A stretch of DNA of 47,741 nucleotides, taken from Anabaena sp. 4-3 (GTDB taxonomy: Bacteria; Cyanobacteriota; Cyanobacteriia; Cyanobacteriales; Nostocaceae). The DNA is taken from NCBI RefSeq assembly GCF_001597745.1, contig NZ_LUHJ01000066.1, positions 43,875 through 91,615 of the forward strand, written 5' to 3'. The notes beneath the pieces are model-generated. The model saw nothing but the letters and a program-made list of their open reading frames with translations. It made no database searches and had not been told where the DNA came from. Positions 7,330 through 15,208 of this stretch are shown here, piece by piece (the first letter of the stretch is position 1; every line of letters starts with the position of its first letter). The position numbers and the translations under genes were made by a program.

Positions 7330-8486
7330 AGTCGTAGTGTTCTTTCAATATCAATTTTCCAATTTAAATCAAAACATTGGCAGATGTACTCAATAGCCTG
7401 AATAGGTGTATTATTATAGCTAATAATCTCTTGAGTTATTTCACTTAAATTTGATTTTGCATCATGAGATTTAAAAATTTTTTGATAACATTTAGTCCAT
7501 ATTTTAATTTCTGCATCCGAAAATTTATCTAATTCTTTTATCTCCAATAAAATATTATTTTCAATATCATACTCCTTACTGATTTGATTAAATAAATTGC
7601 TAAATTTTTGCTGTCCATAATTATCTATTAAAAACAATAATAAAGGTTGAGTATTTACTGTGTTAGGATGCTTAATTTTTTCATGTAAATATTTCCAAAA
7701 TGGTTCTATAAATTTGTTTAACTCTTGGCAACCAACTACATCGACGTTGTGGAAACATAGCAAAATGGGTTTTGTTTGCCAATGTTGATAAATCACATCT
7801 ACAATTGTTTGAGGATTCCTAGAGCTACTACCGACTTTAGCAGCTATATCATCCCATATTCTTTGAATATCACGATGTTTTTTAGTCAAATTGATAGGAT
7901 GACAAAAAGCAGTAGTTAAACCATCATCAACTTGTTCACAAAGTCGATTCACTAACCAGCGTTGACCGTATCCATATTGACCGTGAATTAAAAAAGTAGC
8001 TGCGTATTTGTTTTCAACAATTTTAGTTATATAATCTCTAAAATCCTTTTCTTGTTCATTATAATTTAATTTTTTTAGTGCATTTATGATGTTTTCACTA
8101 GAATTATTTTCAACTGATTGTTTAGACGGTTTTGGAGATGTCTTATGATTATTATTATGAAATTCTTGATAATCAGAGTTTTCTAAATAATAGTTATCAA
8201 AATTAGCTTTCGGATACTTTTCTTGACATTTGGTTACTAATTTATCAAAAAAAGACTCAAGAGTTACTTCATTAACTCCTGCTGTTCTCTTTCTAATTTT
8301 TCCAATCGTTGCTCTATCTAACGAAAACTCTGCTTGGATATGGGTATTATAGATTTTTTTACGGTCAGGAAAATATCTCTTTAACAAATATTCGAGTTTA
8401 TTTAATCCCTCGTCAGTTAAAACAAAACTTGGTTTAGGAGTGCGATCGCCTGTCATACTGGAAACTAAATTGCTGATCATCAGCAT
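7326..8486 (-). CDS. HTH plus degenerate P-loop NTPase-like protein
   Basis: This 386-residue first gene of the operon has an N-terminal helix-turn-helix-like segment at about residues 43-70 (THIQAEFSLDRATIGKIRKR), a low-complexity Asn/Ser linker (100-135), and a STAND/AAA-like domain. The expected P-loop reads GQYGYGQR at residues 169-176. The glycines of GxxxxGK[ST] are kept but the catalytic Lys and Ser/Thr are replaced by Gln and Arg, so it probably does not hydrolyse NTP. A following ILLCFHNVDVVG stretch sits where Walker B would be. Such inactive STAND-like proteins occur with MoxR-VWA modules. The start is ambiguous: Met1 (8486) or Met3, both inside a palindromic repeat that may be the protein's own operator. 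Confidence 0.7.
   Translation of the reverse strand: MLMISNLVSSMTGDRTPKPSFVLTDEGLNKLEYLLKRYFPDRKKIYNTHIQAEFSLDRATIGKIRKRTAGVNEVTLESFFDKLVTKCQEKYPKANFDNYYLENSDYQEFHNNNHKTSPKPSKQSVENNSSENIINALKKLNYNEQEKDFRDYITKIVENKYAATFLIHGQYGYGQRWLVNRLCEQVDDGLTTAFCHPINLTKKHRDIQRIWDDIAAKVGSSSRNPQTIVDVIYQHWQTKPILLCFHNVDVVGCQELNKFIEPFWKYLHEKIKHPNTVNTQPLLLFLIDNYGQQKFSNLFNQISKEYDIENNILLEIKELDKFSDAEIKIWTKCYQKIFKSHDAKSNLSEITQEIISYNNTPIQAIEYICQCFDLNWKIDIERTLRL
8471..8485. promoter_or_regulatory. Operator-like palindrome TGCTGATCATCAGCA, site 1
   Basis: Perfect 7-base arms around one central base. It overlaps the start codon of the HTH protein gene. The core recurs at 8570-8584 and in truncated form at 8585-8597. Three such sites flanking the start of an operon whose first product has an HTH suggest autoregulation (inference). 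Confidence 0.55.
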
Positions 8487-8569
8487 TTTAAAAAAGAGAA
8501 ATTTTTTTGTAGGCTAGAAAACGTACTGTTATTAGCTGTCAGGCATTTTACCAAAGTTTTTGTCAATTT

Positions 8570-8597
8570 TGCTGATCATCAGCGTGATCATCAGCAC
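8570..8597. promoter_or_regulatory. Operator-like tandem repeats, sites 2 and 3
   Basis: TGATCATCAGC is repeated at 8573-8583 and 8585-8595, and the first copy completes the palindrome GCTGATCATCAGC. The pair lies about 100 bases upstream of site 1, between the minus-strand conflict-type operon and the plus-strand small ORF. It could control both directions. Confidence 0.5.
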
Positions 8598-8676
8598 AGA
8601 GGGGTTTCTGAGTTTGCAATATTGGTTGTCATCGAGGAACACAAACGAGTCAATCGATAAGGAGGATATGATCTCT

Positions 8677-8862
8677 ATGGCGCAAAACAAAACCCCTAAA
8701 ACCAATTGGCAGTCCAACATGAAAATTGGGTTAGCTGGTTTATTCCTGTCTGGTATCATTGCTTTAGAAGCTACTAATCGCTTACCTCAAGGAACAGCGA
8801 TCGCTACTTGTCCTGTAGTGGTGACAATTTTTGAGATATCGTCTGGCAAAGGCGATGAGTGA
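8677..8862 (+). CDS. Small single-pass membrane protein, unknown function
   Basis: Starting at ATG 8677 the product is 61 residues: a polar N-terminus (MAQNKTPKTNWQSN), one hydrophobic helix (MKIGLAGLFLSGIIALEA), and a polar tail ending EISSGKGDE. A strong Shine-Dalgarno AAGGAGG lies at about 8659-8665, also compatible with the in-frame ATG at 8668. A longer reading frame extends upstream to 8560 but runs through the operator-like repeats and is less likely. I do not recognise a family. It is divergent from the HTH-MoxR-VWA operon and may be regulated with it. Confidence 0.5.
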   Translation: MAQNKTPKTNWQSNMKIGLAGLFLSGIIALEATNRLPQGTAIATCPVVVTIFEISSGKGDE

Positions 8863-8981
8863 CATACAGCAGTTTCCTAAGTTCTGAGGTACAAGGTTAA
8901 CAGGCAGGATGCCTGTTCCACAAGGGTTTTATGATTTCAGTTTGTACCTCACTAAGATGAAATATGCTGTAATTATGCGAT

Positions 8982-9014
8982 AGATCCCCGACTTCTTTAA
9001 GAAGTCGGGGATCT
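8982..9014. terminator. 33-bp hairpin between convergent genes
   Basis: Sixteen-base perfect arms (AGATCCCCGACTTCTT and its complement) flank one T. It lies between a plus-strand small gene and the minus-strand peptidase gene, where a bidirectional terminator is expected, though there is no U-tract. It may instead be a dispersed palindrome. Confidence 0.5.
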
Positions 9015-9068
9015 GACTCAGTAGTGGGATATTTTAATTATTTCGCGCCGTCACACACCCTACATTGT

Positions 9069-9956
9069 TTAGGGTGTTAAATAATCTTTAGGGTTTTCTG
9101 CTACCCAACCTAAAGAGGAACTGGAACGAATTTCAAAGTGCAAATGGGGTTGTCTAGCGGTGGGTTGTCCTGTTGTGCCGACGCTTCCGATTAACTGTCC
9201 TTGATTGACTTGCTGCCCTACTTTGACTTGAATACTATCTAGATGGGCGTAACGGGTTTGTAGTCCGCCGTTGTGGTTGATGATGACTAGATTGCCATAA
9301 GTACCTTGTTCTTTGGCAAATACTACCTTACCGGGTGCGATCGCTCCTACAGGTGTGCCGACATCTGCTAACAAATCTACGCCACTATGAAAAAATACTT
9401 TACCTGTATATGGATTAATCTGCCAACCATAGGGTAAAGCTACCTGTGCTGTTTGCTGAAATGGATAGCCAGATAACTGAACTGTGGCAGTAGATGTAGT
9501 ATTTGTCTTAGGGGAGGGAGTAAAACCATTGGGCGACCAATTTATCCCCGGTACAAATACAATTCTAGGGTCTTTTTGACAGCCGTTGATTTCAAATAGG
9601 GTATCAGGACGGACTTTATATCTTGTGGCTATTTGTCGCCAAGTTTGACCGCGTGGTACTTCCACCACTACCCCATTATAAGGCGGAATCTGTAGTTGAC
9701 TTCCCACAGCAGGTAGAGAACCATTCTGTAGAGATGGGTTCATACCTACTATCGTTTCTGGCACGAGATTGTAACGTTGTGCAATGCTCACTAAGGTATC
9801 ACCACGAGTGACTGTATGCCGCCGAAACCGAGATAAAGCCGGAACTGGACAACCTTCTACAGCAAGACTAACATTGTTTGAGCTTGGTAGTAGAGTTGCT
9901 AGTGTTAAAGCACTGACTACGCCACTCAGAAAAGCAAAACGATAGAGAAAAGTCAT
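9069..9956 (-). CDS. LysM-domain M23 metallopeptidase, exported
   Basis: The 295-residue protein begins with a signal peptide (FLYRFAFLSGVVSALTLATLL). LysM repeat 1 (HTVTRGDTLVSIAQRYNL, about 47-91) and a second LysM-like repeat (about 99-137) follow, then a linker and an M23 domain (about 185-285). Zinc ligands are visible as His190 and Asp194 (HSGVD) and His273 of HLH (271-273), with His238 in the RYAHLD motif. The set is complete, so it should be an active peptidoglycan endopeptidase rather than an EnvC/NlpD-type inactive activator. It acts in the periplasm on cell-wall cross-links. The gene appears monocistronic. Confidence 0.93.
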   Translation of the reverse strand: MTFLYRFAFLSGVVSALTLATLLPSSNNVSLAVEGCPVPALSRFRRHTVTRGDTLVSIAQRYNLVPETIVGMNPSLQNGSLPAVGSQLQIPPYNGVVVEVPRGQTWRQIATRYKVRPDTLFEINGCQKDPRIVFVPGINWSPNGFTPSPKTNTTSTATVQLSGYPFQQTAQVALPYGWQINPYTGKVFFHSGVDLLADVGTPVGAIAPGKVVFAKEQGTYGNLVIINHNGGLQTRYAHLDSIQVKVGQQVNQGQLIGSVGTTGQPTARQPHLHFEIRSSSSLGWVAENPKDYLTP

Positions 9957-10454
9957 GGATACAAGTTAAGAAAGCCTTAACTCTAGATATTAGATCAGGG
10001 AATTGGGAATTGGGCATGGGGCATTGATGCACTGGGCATATATGTAGAGACGTTGCATGCAAAGTCTCTACAGGTTGTTATTTTCTCCTTATCCCCAGTC
10101 ACCAGTCACCAGTCGCTAAAAAGCAACTGTATGTTAAGTTTATCTGCCCACTAGCTAATGGCTTGATTACACTTAGAAATTAGCAACCTATTGCTATCCT
10201 TGAGCATGGTCATTGTTAGATAGATGTATATACCAATACATTTTAGTTAAGGCTATCAGAAGACAGATTGTGAAGTTAGAACAAGTTTGTTATCAGGACT
10301 AAAGTCCTTACTACAAACTAGCAAAAGTTAATAGTATATTTTCTTAACTAAATCATGTTGATGTATATGCAACCTCCCAAGAAGACTGTGCTGAAAGTGG
10401 CTGAAATCGTGTTTCTTTAGAGTTCCATTTGCTGCTAGGTTTCTACGTATTTTT
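9957..10454. other. Repeat-rich intergenic region upstream of htrA
   Basis: No gene was recognised in these 498 bases. They contain GGGAATTGGGCATGGGGCATT-type low-complexity sequence at about 9999-10025, a mutated copy of the 28-bp palindrome at 10044-10071, and a short copy of the GTTTGTAG...CTACAAAC inverted repeat at 10284-10319. The promoters of the M23 peptidase and htrA must lie here, as the genes are divergent. Confidence 0.7.
10044..10071. repeat. 28-bp palindrome, copy C
   Basis: Matches the palindrome at 1578-1605 except for one substitution in the right arm (AAAG instead of AACG). The hairpin therefore carries a mismatch, which suggests an older copy. Confidence 0.9.
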
Positions 10455-11660
10455 ATGAATTTATCCTTAAGGCAATTAGCTGTTTATTTATCTATATTGA
10501 CGATTGGTGCTGGTGCAGGTTTGACGGGCAGTCGCTACCTGTTTCCACAAAATCGTTCGTTTCAACAACTGAAAAATGTTGCAGTTACGTTACCTTCGGA
10601 ATCTGTAACTCCTAATCCTGTGACTAATTCTTTACCCGCGACTGGGGGCGATAATCTCAATTTTATCGCTAATGCGGTACAAAAAGTCGGCCCGGCTGTG
10701 GTAAGAATTAATGCTACGCGTAAAGTCCCGAATCCTATTTCTGATGCTTTAAAAAATCCGTTTTTGCGGCGGTTCTTCGGAGAAGAGGAACAGCCAATTC
10801 CACAGGAACGTATTGAACGCGGCACGGGTTCAGGTTTTATTTTAAGCGAAAAGGGGCAATTGCTGACAAATGCCCATGTTGTCGCTGACACTGATACAGT
10901 ACAGGTAACGCTTAAGGATGGGCGAACCTTTAAAGGTGATGTGGTAGGTGTGGATACGATTACAGATGTGGCTGTGGTGAAGATTTCCGCCGATAACTTA
11001 CCGACGGTGAGGTTGGGTAATTCACAAAATTTAATTCCTGGTCAGTGGGCGATCGCTATCGGAAATCCTTTAGGCTTAGATAATACTGTCACTATTGGTA
11101 TTATCAGCGCAACTGACCGCACTAGCGCACAGGTTGGTGTCCCTGATAAACGAGTCAGCTTTATTCAAACTGATGCAGCAATTAACCCCGGTAACTCTGG
11201 CGGGCCTTTATTAAATGCCCAAGGAGAAGTTATAGGAGTTAACACCGCTATTCGTGCAGATGCTCAAGGACTGGGTTTTGCTATCCCGATTGAAACTGCT
11301 GCCCGCGTTGCTAATGAACTGTTTACCAAAGGCAAGGCAGAACATCCTTTCTTGGGGATTGAAATGACAGATTTATCTCCTCAAAAAAAGCAGCAGATTA
11401 ATCAAGAAAATCAACTGAATATTCAGCCAGACACCGGTGTGGTGATTAGAAAGGTAATAGCAGATTCCCCGGCTCAACGGGCGGGGTTACTTCCTGGTGA
11501 TGTGATTCAAAAAATTAACAATAAACCTGTAAAAACATCGGCCCAAGTTCAAAAATACGTGGAATCTACCACTGTGGGAGATATTCTAGCTCTTGAAGTC
11601 AACCGCAGTGGCAAAATTCTGACTGTAAAGGTGCAGTCGGGCGTTTACCCGAAAAAGTAG
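10455..11660 (+). CDS. HtrA/Deg-type serine protease with PDZ domain
   Basis: This 401-residue envelope protease has an N-terminal membrane anchor or signal (LAVYLSILTIGAGAGLTG), a trypsin-like domain, and one C-terminal PDZ domain (about 295-395, with DTGVVIRKVIADSPAQRAG). The catalytic triad is visible as His141 (LLTNAHVVAD), Asp171 (TITDVAVVKI) and Ser248 (NPGNSGGP). Cyanobacteria carry three paralogues (HtrA, HhoA, HhoB) that degrade damaged periplasmic and thylakoid proteins. A single PDZ fits all three, so I do not assign which. It follows a long repeat-rich spacer and is likely transcribed alone. Confidence 0.93.
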   Translation: MNLSLRQLAVYLSILTIGAGAGLTGSRYLFPQNRSFQQLKNVAVTLPSESVTPNPVTNSLPATGGDNLNFIANAVQKVGPAVVRINATRKVPNPISDALKNPFLRRFFGEEEQPIPQERIERGTGSGFILSEKGQLLTNAHVVADTDTVQVTLKDGRTFKGDVVGVDTITDVAVVKISADNLPTVRLGNSQNLIPGQWAIAIGNPLGLDNTVTIGIISATDRTSAQVGVPDKRVSFIQTDAAINPGNSGGPLLNAQGEVIGVNTAIRADAQGLGFAIPIETAARVANELFTKGKAEHPFLGIEMTDLSPQKKQQINQENQLNIQPDTGVVIRKVIADSPAQRAGLLPGDVIQKINNKPVKTSAQVQKYVESTTVGDILALEVNRSGKILTVKVQSGVYPKK

Positions 11661-11806
11661 CGATTAGTGATTAGTGATTAGTGATTAGTCATTAGTCATT
11701 AGCCTTTGACCTTTTTTGACTATTTGAAAGACGCTATTACGCTTGTGGGCGATAGCGTCTCCTAGAGAAGAGGGCTTCTCGTCTGAGATAATCACATTTC
11801 TATTGA
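11661..11806. repeat. TGATTAG/TCATTAG tandem repeat and dispersed repeat piece
   Basis: A run of heptamer units (GTGATTA, then GTCATTA) lies at 11662-11702. A segment near 11735-11785 (GGCGATAGCGTCTCC...GAAGAGGGCTTCTCG) looks like a small dispersed repeat. The genes on both sides are convergent. Confidence 0.75.
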
Positions 11807-12160
11807 CTATTGATTATTAGACAAATGATCTAACTGCATCCTTTGTTCCATTTGGCGCAGAAAATAACCCGTCATCATTGCCGATGCTAATAGCCCGGCT
11901 AGGTTTTCTCTATCGGTGGTGATTTGGACGTTGAAATTTTCTGCCGGCAGCATTCCTACTAGCCCTTGGACGTTCTGAGTAATAATCTGTTTAATTTCTG
12001 GGCTAACGGATTGGGCAACGCGGGCTAGAACTTCAGGAGGCTGATGTTGGAGATACTTTAGTAACTGATTGGGGTTTTCCCCAAAGTGTTCAGAAAGTAG
12101 CTGGTTGGGGTGTTCCTCGGAGTTGTCGTTCAAAAAGTCTGGATCAAACACCATTGGCAA
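11807..12160 (-). CDS. DUF760-family protein
   Basis: This 117-residue protein has the features of the DUF760 family found in cyanobacteria and plastids: NPNQLLKYLQHQPPEVLARVAQSVSPEIKQII, a central GLVGMLPAENFNVQI, and the conserved block RENLAGLLASAMMTGYFLRQMEQRM. It is probably soluble and helical, with no signal peptide. Function is not established. It lies 154 bases downstream of scpB on the same strand, separated by tandem repeats. Confidence 0.8.
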   Translation of the reverse strand: MPMVFDPDFLNDNSEEHPNQLLSEHFGENPNQLLKYLQHQPPEVLARVAQSVSPEIKQIITQNVQGLVGMLPAENFNVQITTDRENLAGLLASAMMTGYFLRQMEQRMQLDHLSNNQ

Positions 12161-12223
12161 TTTTTTTTAGCTTAGTTGCTAGTTCTACTTTAAACCATCC
12201 TCGGAGGTTAGTGTTTAATTCGG

Positions 12224-12330
12224 GGTGGTTGATGGTTGATGGTTGATGGTTAACTCTTCAAGAATTTCTCCCTTACTCCCCATTCCCCAGTCAAGAGTCC
12301 CCAGTCAAGAGTCCCTATTCCCCAGTCCCT
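12224..12330. repeat. Tandem repeats GGTTGAT and CAGTCAAGAGTCCC
   Basis: Several GGTTGAT units at about 12228-12252 are followed by two or three CCCCAGTCAAGAGT units at 12285-12325. They fill the gap between scpB and the DUF760 gene. The second array reaches into the last codons of scpB, whose stop is at 12315-12317. Confidence 0.8.
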
Positions 12331-12842
12331 AACTCTAGTTCTAGTTGTTGTTCTTTTGGTTCTTTTGCGAGAATTTGGGGGAGTTGTTCAATTTGGAAAT
12401 ATTGATGAAATTTTGGGGTGATTTGTAAAGAATAGGAACGGGATTCACTATCACGCTTTTTGCGAACAAAACCAAGCTCTACAAGTTCGGCAACGTGTTG
12501 ATATACTCCTGAACCACGCAGGTTAATTAAATCAGTTTGGAGTATGGGACTATTGAGGGCGATCGCTGCTAGTGTCCTTAATGCTCCTAGTCCTAATTCT
12601 ACTGGTATCAGGGTTTGTACTAAGTCATGATAATCAGACCGCAGTTGCAAACTGTAACCATCTGGGGTTTCTACGACTTCCAACGCGCTATCTCGACGGG
12701 CGTAGTTGTCCATTAGTTCAATCATACCTTCTTCGACCGTGGCGCGATCGCAAGCGGCATACTCGGCAATTTCTCCGAGCGACAAGGGTTTACCCTTTAA
12801 ATAGAGAATCGCTTCTATCTTAGTCGCTGTGACTGTAGTCAT
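12315..12842 (-). CDS. scpB: Segregation and condensation protein B
   Basis: ScpB is the kleisin-associated subunit of the bacterial SMC condensin. It is a dimer of two winged helices that binds ScpA and SMC to organise the chromosome. The 175-residue product shows the N-terminal winged helix (IEAILYLKGKPLSLGEIAEYA), the second (GALRTLAAIALNSPILQTDLINLRGSGVYQHVAELVELGFVRKKRD), and an acidic tail (KEPKEQQLELELGTGE). Length and order match the family. scpA is not in the window, unlike the common scpAB pairing in many bacteria. Confidence 0.93.
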   Translation of the reverse strand: MTTVTATKIEAILYLKGKPLSLGEIAEYAACDRATVEEGMIELMDNYARRDSALEVVETPDGYSLQLRSDYHDLVQTLIPVELGLGALRTLAAIALNSPILQTDLINLRGSGVYQHVAELVELGFVRKKRDSESRSYSLQITPKFHQYFQIEQLPQILAKEPKEQQLELELGTGE

Positions 12843-13095
12843 AAATTCAACATTCTCTCATAGCCTATGCTCAGGCTTACATCTACAAAATTCCTCATTC
12901 AAAGTCAAAGGTTTTCACTTTGTCTCTTGAATTTTCTCTTGAGGCTGGTTAAATCTGTGGAATTTTAATGATTTTTCGCTGATTAGTCAAGAGATATTGG
13001 GGACTGGGGATTGGGGATTGGGGATTGGGGACTGGGTAAAAGTTCTGCTCCCTCTGCTCCCTCTGCTCCCTCGGCTCCCTCTGCTTTCCTGCTCC
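12843..13095. repeat. GGGGATTG and CTCCCTCTG tandem repeats
   Basis: GGGGATT/GGGGACT units run at 12999-13036, and CTCCCTCTG nonamers at 13048-13086. They fill the spacer between ispD and scpB (both minus strand). No gene is seen. Confidence 0.85.
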
Positions 13096-13773
13096 TTAGC
13101 GACTGCTAAGGATAAATTCGGCGATCGCTAGGTCTTGGGGAGTGGTAATTTTTAAATTCGTCTCCTCTCCTTCTACAATTCTGACGGGGATACCACATTT
13201 TTCAAACAATGCAGCATCGTCTGTGACTTCCCAACCTTGTCGCACACCTTCATCGTGACATTGTTGCAACAATTTAACGTTAAATCCTTGGGGTGTCTGT
13301 GCTGCCCAAAGATTCCGCCGGTCGGGTGTACTTTGAATTATGCCATTTTCATCTACAACTTTGATTGTGTCTTTGACGGGGACAGCCGCAATTAAGCCGG
13401 AACAGTGGCGAATGGCTTGGGCGCAGGAGTTTAATAACTCTGGTGTGACTAAGCATCTAGCACCATCATGAATTAATACTTGCTCTGCTGCTTTAGGTAG
13501 TGCTTTTAAACCGTTATAAACAGATTCTTGACGGGTAGCACCACCAATGATTAATTCTACTGGTTTAGTTAAATTTAAATTAGCGAGGATTTCTTTAAAT
13601 TCTGGCCAATCAGTAGGCTGAGAAATAATTCCGATCCAACTGATTTCTGTGGCTGCTTGTGCAGCTTTGAGTGTCCAAGCTAGAAGGGGTTGCGATCGCA
13701 CTTCTAAGAGGAGTTTATTCCGGTCACTCCCCATTCTTTTACCTACACCGGCGGCGGGAATTAATAGATACAC
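13096..13773 (-). CDS. ispD: 2-C-methyl-D-erythritol 4-phosphate cytidylyltransferase
   Basis: This enzyme transfers CMP from CTP to methylerythritol phosphate in the MEP pathway. Motifs: IPAAGVGKRMG (nucleotide-binding loop with the catalytic Arg and Lys near the N-terminus), VLIHDGARCLVTPEL, AAVPVKDTIK, AAQTPQGF and TDDAALFEKCG. I chose the GTG at 13773, giving 225 residues, the usual family length. The open frame continues 40 codons upstream to 13893, but those codons are a translated GGGGATT tandem repeat (PNPQSPIPNPQSP), so the longer protein is unlikely. A TTG four codons upstream of the GTG is an alternative start. Confidence 0.93.
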   Translation of the reverse strand: MYLLIPAAGVGKRMGSDRNKLLLEVRSQPLLAWTLKAAQAATEISWIGIISQPTDWPEFKEILANLNLTKPVELIIGGATRQESVYNGLKALPKAAEQVLIHDGARCLVTPELLNSCAQAIRHCSGLIAAVPVKDTIKVVDENGIIQSTPDRRNLWAAQTPQGFNVKLLQQCHDEGVRQGWEVTDDAALFEKCGIPVRIVEGEETNLKITTPQDLAIAEFILSSR

Positions 13774-13795
13774 AGCATACCTCAATAACGATAGT

Positions 13796-13842
13796 GGGGA
13801 TTGGGGATTGGGGATTGGGGATTGGGGATTGGGGACTGGGAG
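13796..13842. repeat. GGGGATT tandem repeat upstream of ispD
   Basis: Six or seven GGGGATT/GGGGACT units sit immediately upstream of the ispD start, between it and the MITE-like element. The array is open in the ispD frame, which inflates automatic gene calls. Confidence 0.9.
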
Positions 13843-13865
13843 AGATGAGGGGGAAATCACAACTA

Positions 13866-13991
13866 AGGGACTTCCAGGAAATAAATTATCCAATTTTGTG
13901 GGATAAGCTCTCTAGCCCGTCCGGGTTTAAGGGCAGGCAAGATGCCTACCCCACAAGAATTAATTGAATATTTTTTGATTTGGAAGTCCCT
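13866..13991. mobile_element. 126-bp MITE-like element with long imperfect terminal inverted repeats
   Basis: The ends AGGGACTTCCA and TGGAAGTCCCT are inverted copies, and the similarity continues imperfectly for about 45 bases inward to TTTTGTGGGATAAGC / GCCTACCCCACAAGAA. No coding capacity. The inner GGCAGGCAAGATGCC part recurs in variant form near 8900 and 40467. No clear target duplication was seen. Confidence 0.7.
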
Positions 13992-13995
13992 AACT

Positions 13996-14023
13996 GTAGA
14001 GACGTTGCATGCAACGTCTCTAC
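13996..14023. repeat. 28-bp palindrome, copy D
   Basis: Identical to copies A and B. It abuts the right end of the MITE-like element and is followed by CCAATG/CCCAATG low-complexity sequence to about 14060. Confidence 0.95.
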
Positions 14024-14124
14024 ATATATGCCTAATGCCCAATGCCCAATGTCCCATGCCCAATTCTTCATCCCTAATAGCTAATATTCTCCTAAAATAA
14101 GGAGCGAAAGCGTCAATAATTATT

Positions 14125-15084
14125 ATGCGAGTAGTAGCCCTTGTACCTGGTGGAATTGGCGATCAAATTCTCTTCTTTCCGACTCTAGACGATTTGAAGC
14201 GATATTATCCCAACGCTCAGTTAGATGTCGTTACCGAACCCCGGTCAAAGGCAGCCTACCGGGTAAGTCAGTCAGTCAATGAGGTACTGGCTTTCGATTT
14301 TAAAGACCGTAATAGCCTAGCAGATTGGGGCAACCTAGTCGGTACGATTCGCGATCGCGAGTATGATGTAGCTATTACTGTCGGACAAAGTTGGTTAGTG
14401 GGGCTTTTCCTTTGGTTGACAGGAATTCCTACACGTATAGGCTACCAAGGCAAAGCAGCCGGATTTCTCACCCACTCTGTACCGTTGAAATCATCCCAGT
14501 ATGCGGCGACGGTTTATCATGATTTGCTGCAACCACTAGGCATTGATACCCCTACCCCAGAATTAGGGGTAAATGTGCCGAAGCCTGATATTGAGTGGGG
14601 GCAAAATGAACAAAAACGCCTAGGGGTGAATGAAACGGGTTATGTTCTGATTTATGGTGGCTCTAGTTGGGTATCTCCTACCAAGGCTGTGGATGCAATT
14701 TACCCGCTAGAGAACTGGCAGGAAATAATTGAAGATTTCCAACGCAAGCAGCCAGATTTACCCATAGTTTTGATTCAAGGGCCTAATGATGAGGCGTTTG
14801 TGCGATCGCTGCGTGTTTTGTCTCCCAAGATCAAGGTGACTGCCCCTGAAGATACTGGCAAGTTAGCGGCTATGATCGCCGGAGCTAACTTGATGTTATC
14901 TAACGAAAGTGCGCCGTTACAAATCAGCGTAGCCGTACAAACTTATACTATTGCTTTACTTGGTTCTACTGAAACTGCCAAGGTATTACCAAACAGTGAT
15001 AAGTTTTTGGGAATCAAATCTCCTACTGGCAAGGTAGCAGATATTTCACCTCAAGTTGTCTTGACAAAAGTCTGGGGCGGTTAA
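14125..15084 (+). CDS. Glycosyltransferase family 9 (heptosyltransferase-like)
   Basis: The 319-residue protein starts VVALVPGGIGDQILFFPTL, the N-terminal motif of GT9 ADP-heptose:LPS heptosyltransferases. It continues with YPNAQLDVVTEPRS and the second Rossmann half YVLIYGGSSWVSP...YPLENWQEII, then NLMLSNESAPLQIS, where the donor-binding region usually reads D[ST]GP. Here that motif is NESAP, so donor specificity may differ. Nostoc lipopolysaccharide is thought to be poor in heptose, so the acceptor and sugar are unknown. It is monocistronic after a repeat-filled spacer. Confidence 0.8.
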   Translation: MRVVALVPGGIGDQILFFPTLDDLKRYYPNAQLDVVTEPRSKAAYRVSQSVNEVLAFDFKDRNSLADWGNLVGTIRDREYDVAITVGQSWLVGLFLWLTGIPTRIGYQGKAAGFLTHSVPLKSSQYAATVYHDLLQPLGIDTPTPELGVNVPKPDIEWGQNEQKRLGVNETGYVLIYGGSSWVSPTKAVDAIYPLENWQEIIEDFQRKQPDLPIVLIQGPNDEAFVRSLRVLSPKIKVTAPEDTGKLAAMIAGANLMLSNESAPLQISVAVQTYTIALLGSTETAKVLPNSDKFLGIKSPTGKVADISPQVVLTKVWGG

Positions 15085-15208
15085 ATATCTCTCTTTTTGG
15101 GCATGGGGAATAAACAAATCAAAAGTCAAAAATCAAACATTCTCAAGAAAAATTATTGAATTTTGAATTTTGAATTTTGCATTTTGAATTGATTTTTCCC
15201 CAGTCCCC
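15085..15208. repeat. TTTTGAA-type tandem repeat
   Basis: Units of TTTTGAA/TTTTGCA lie at about 15158-15190 between the convergent GT9 and CRR6 genes. No gene or clear terminator is visible. Confidence 0.75.

Noticed and set aside
13649-13967. Plus-strand ORFs opposite ispD and the MITE
   Set aside because: They consist of translated GGGGATT repeat (GDWGLGIGDWG) and antisense of ispD.
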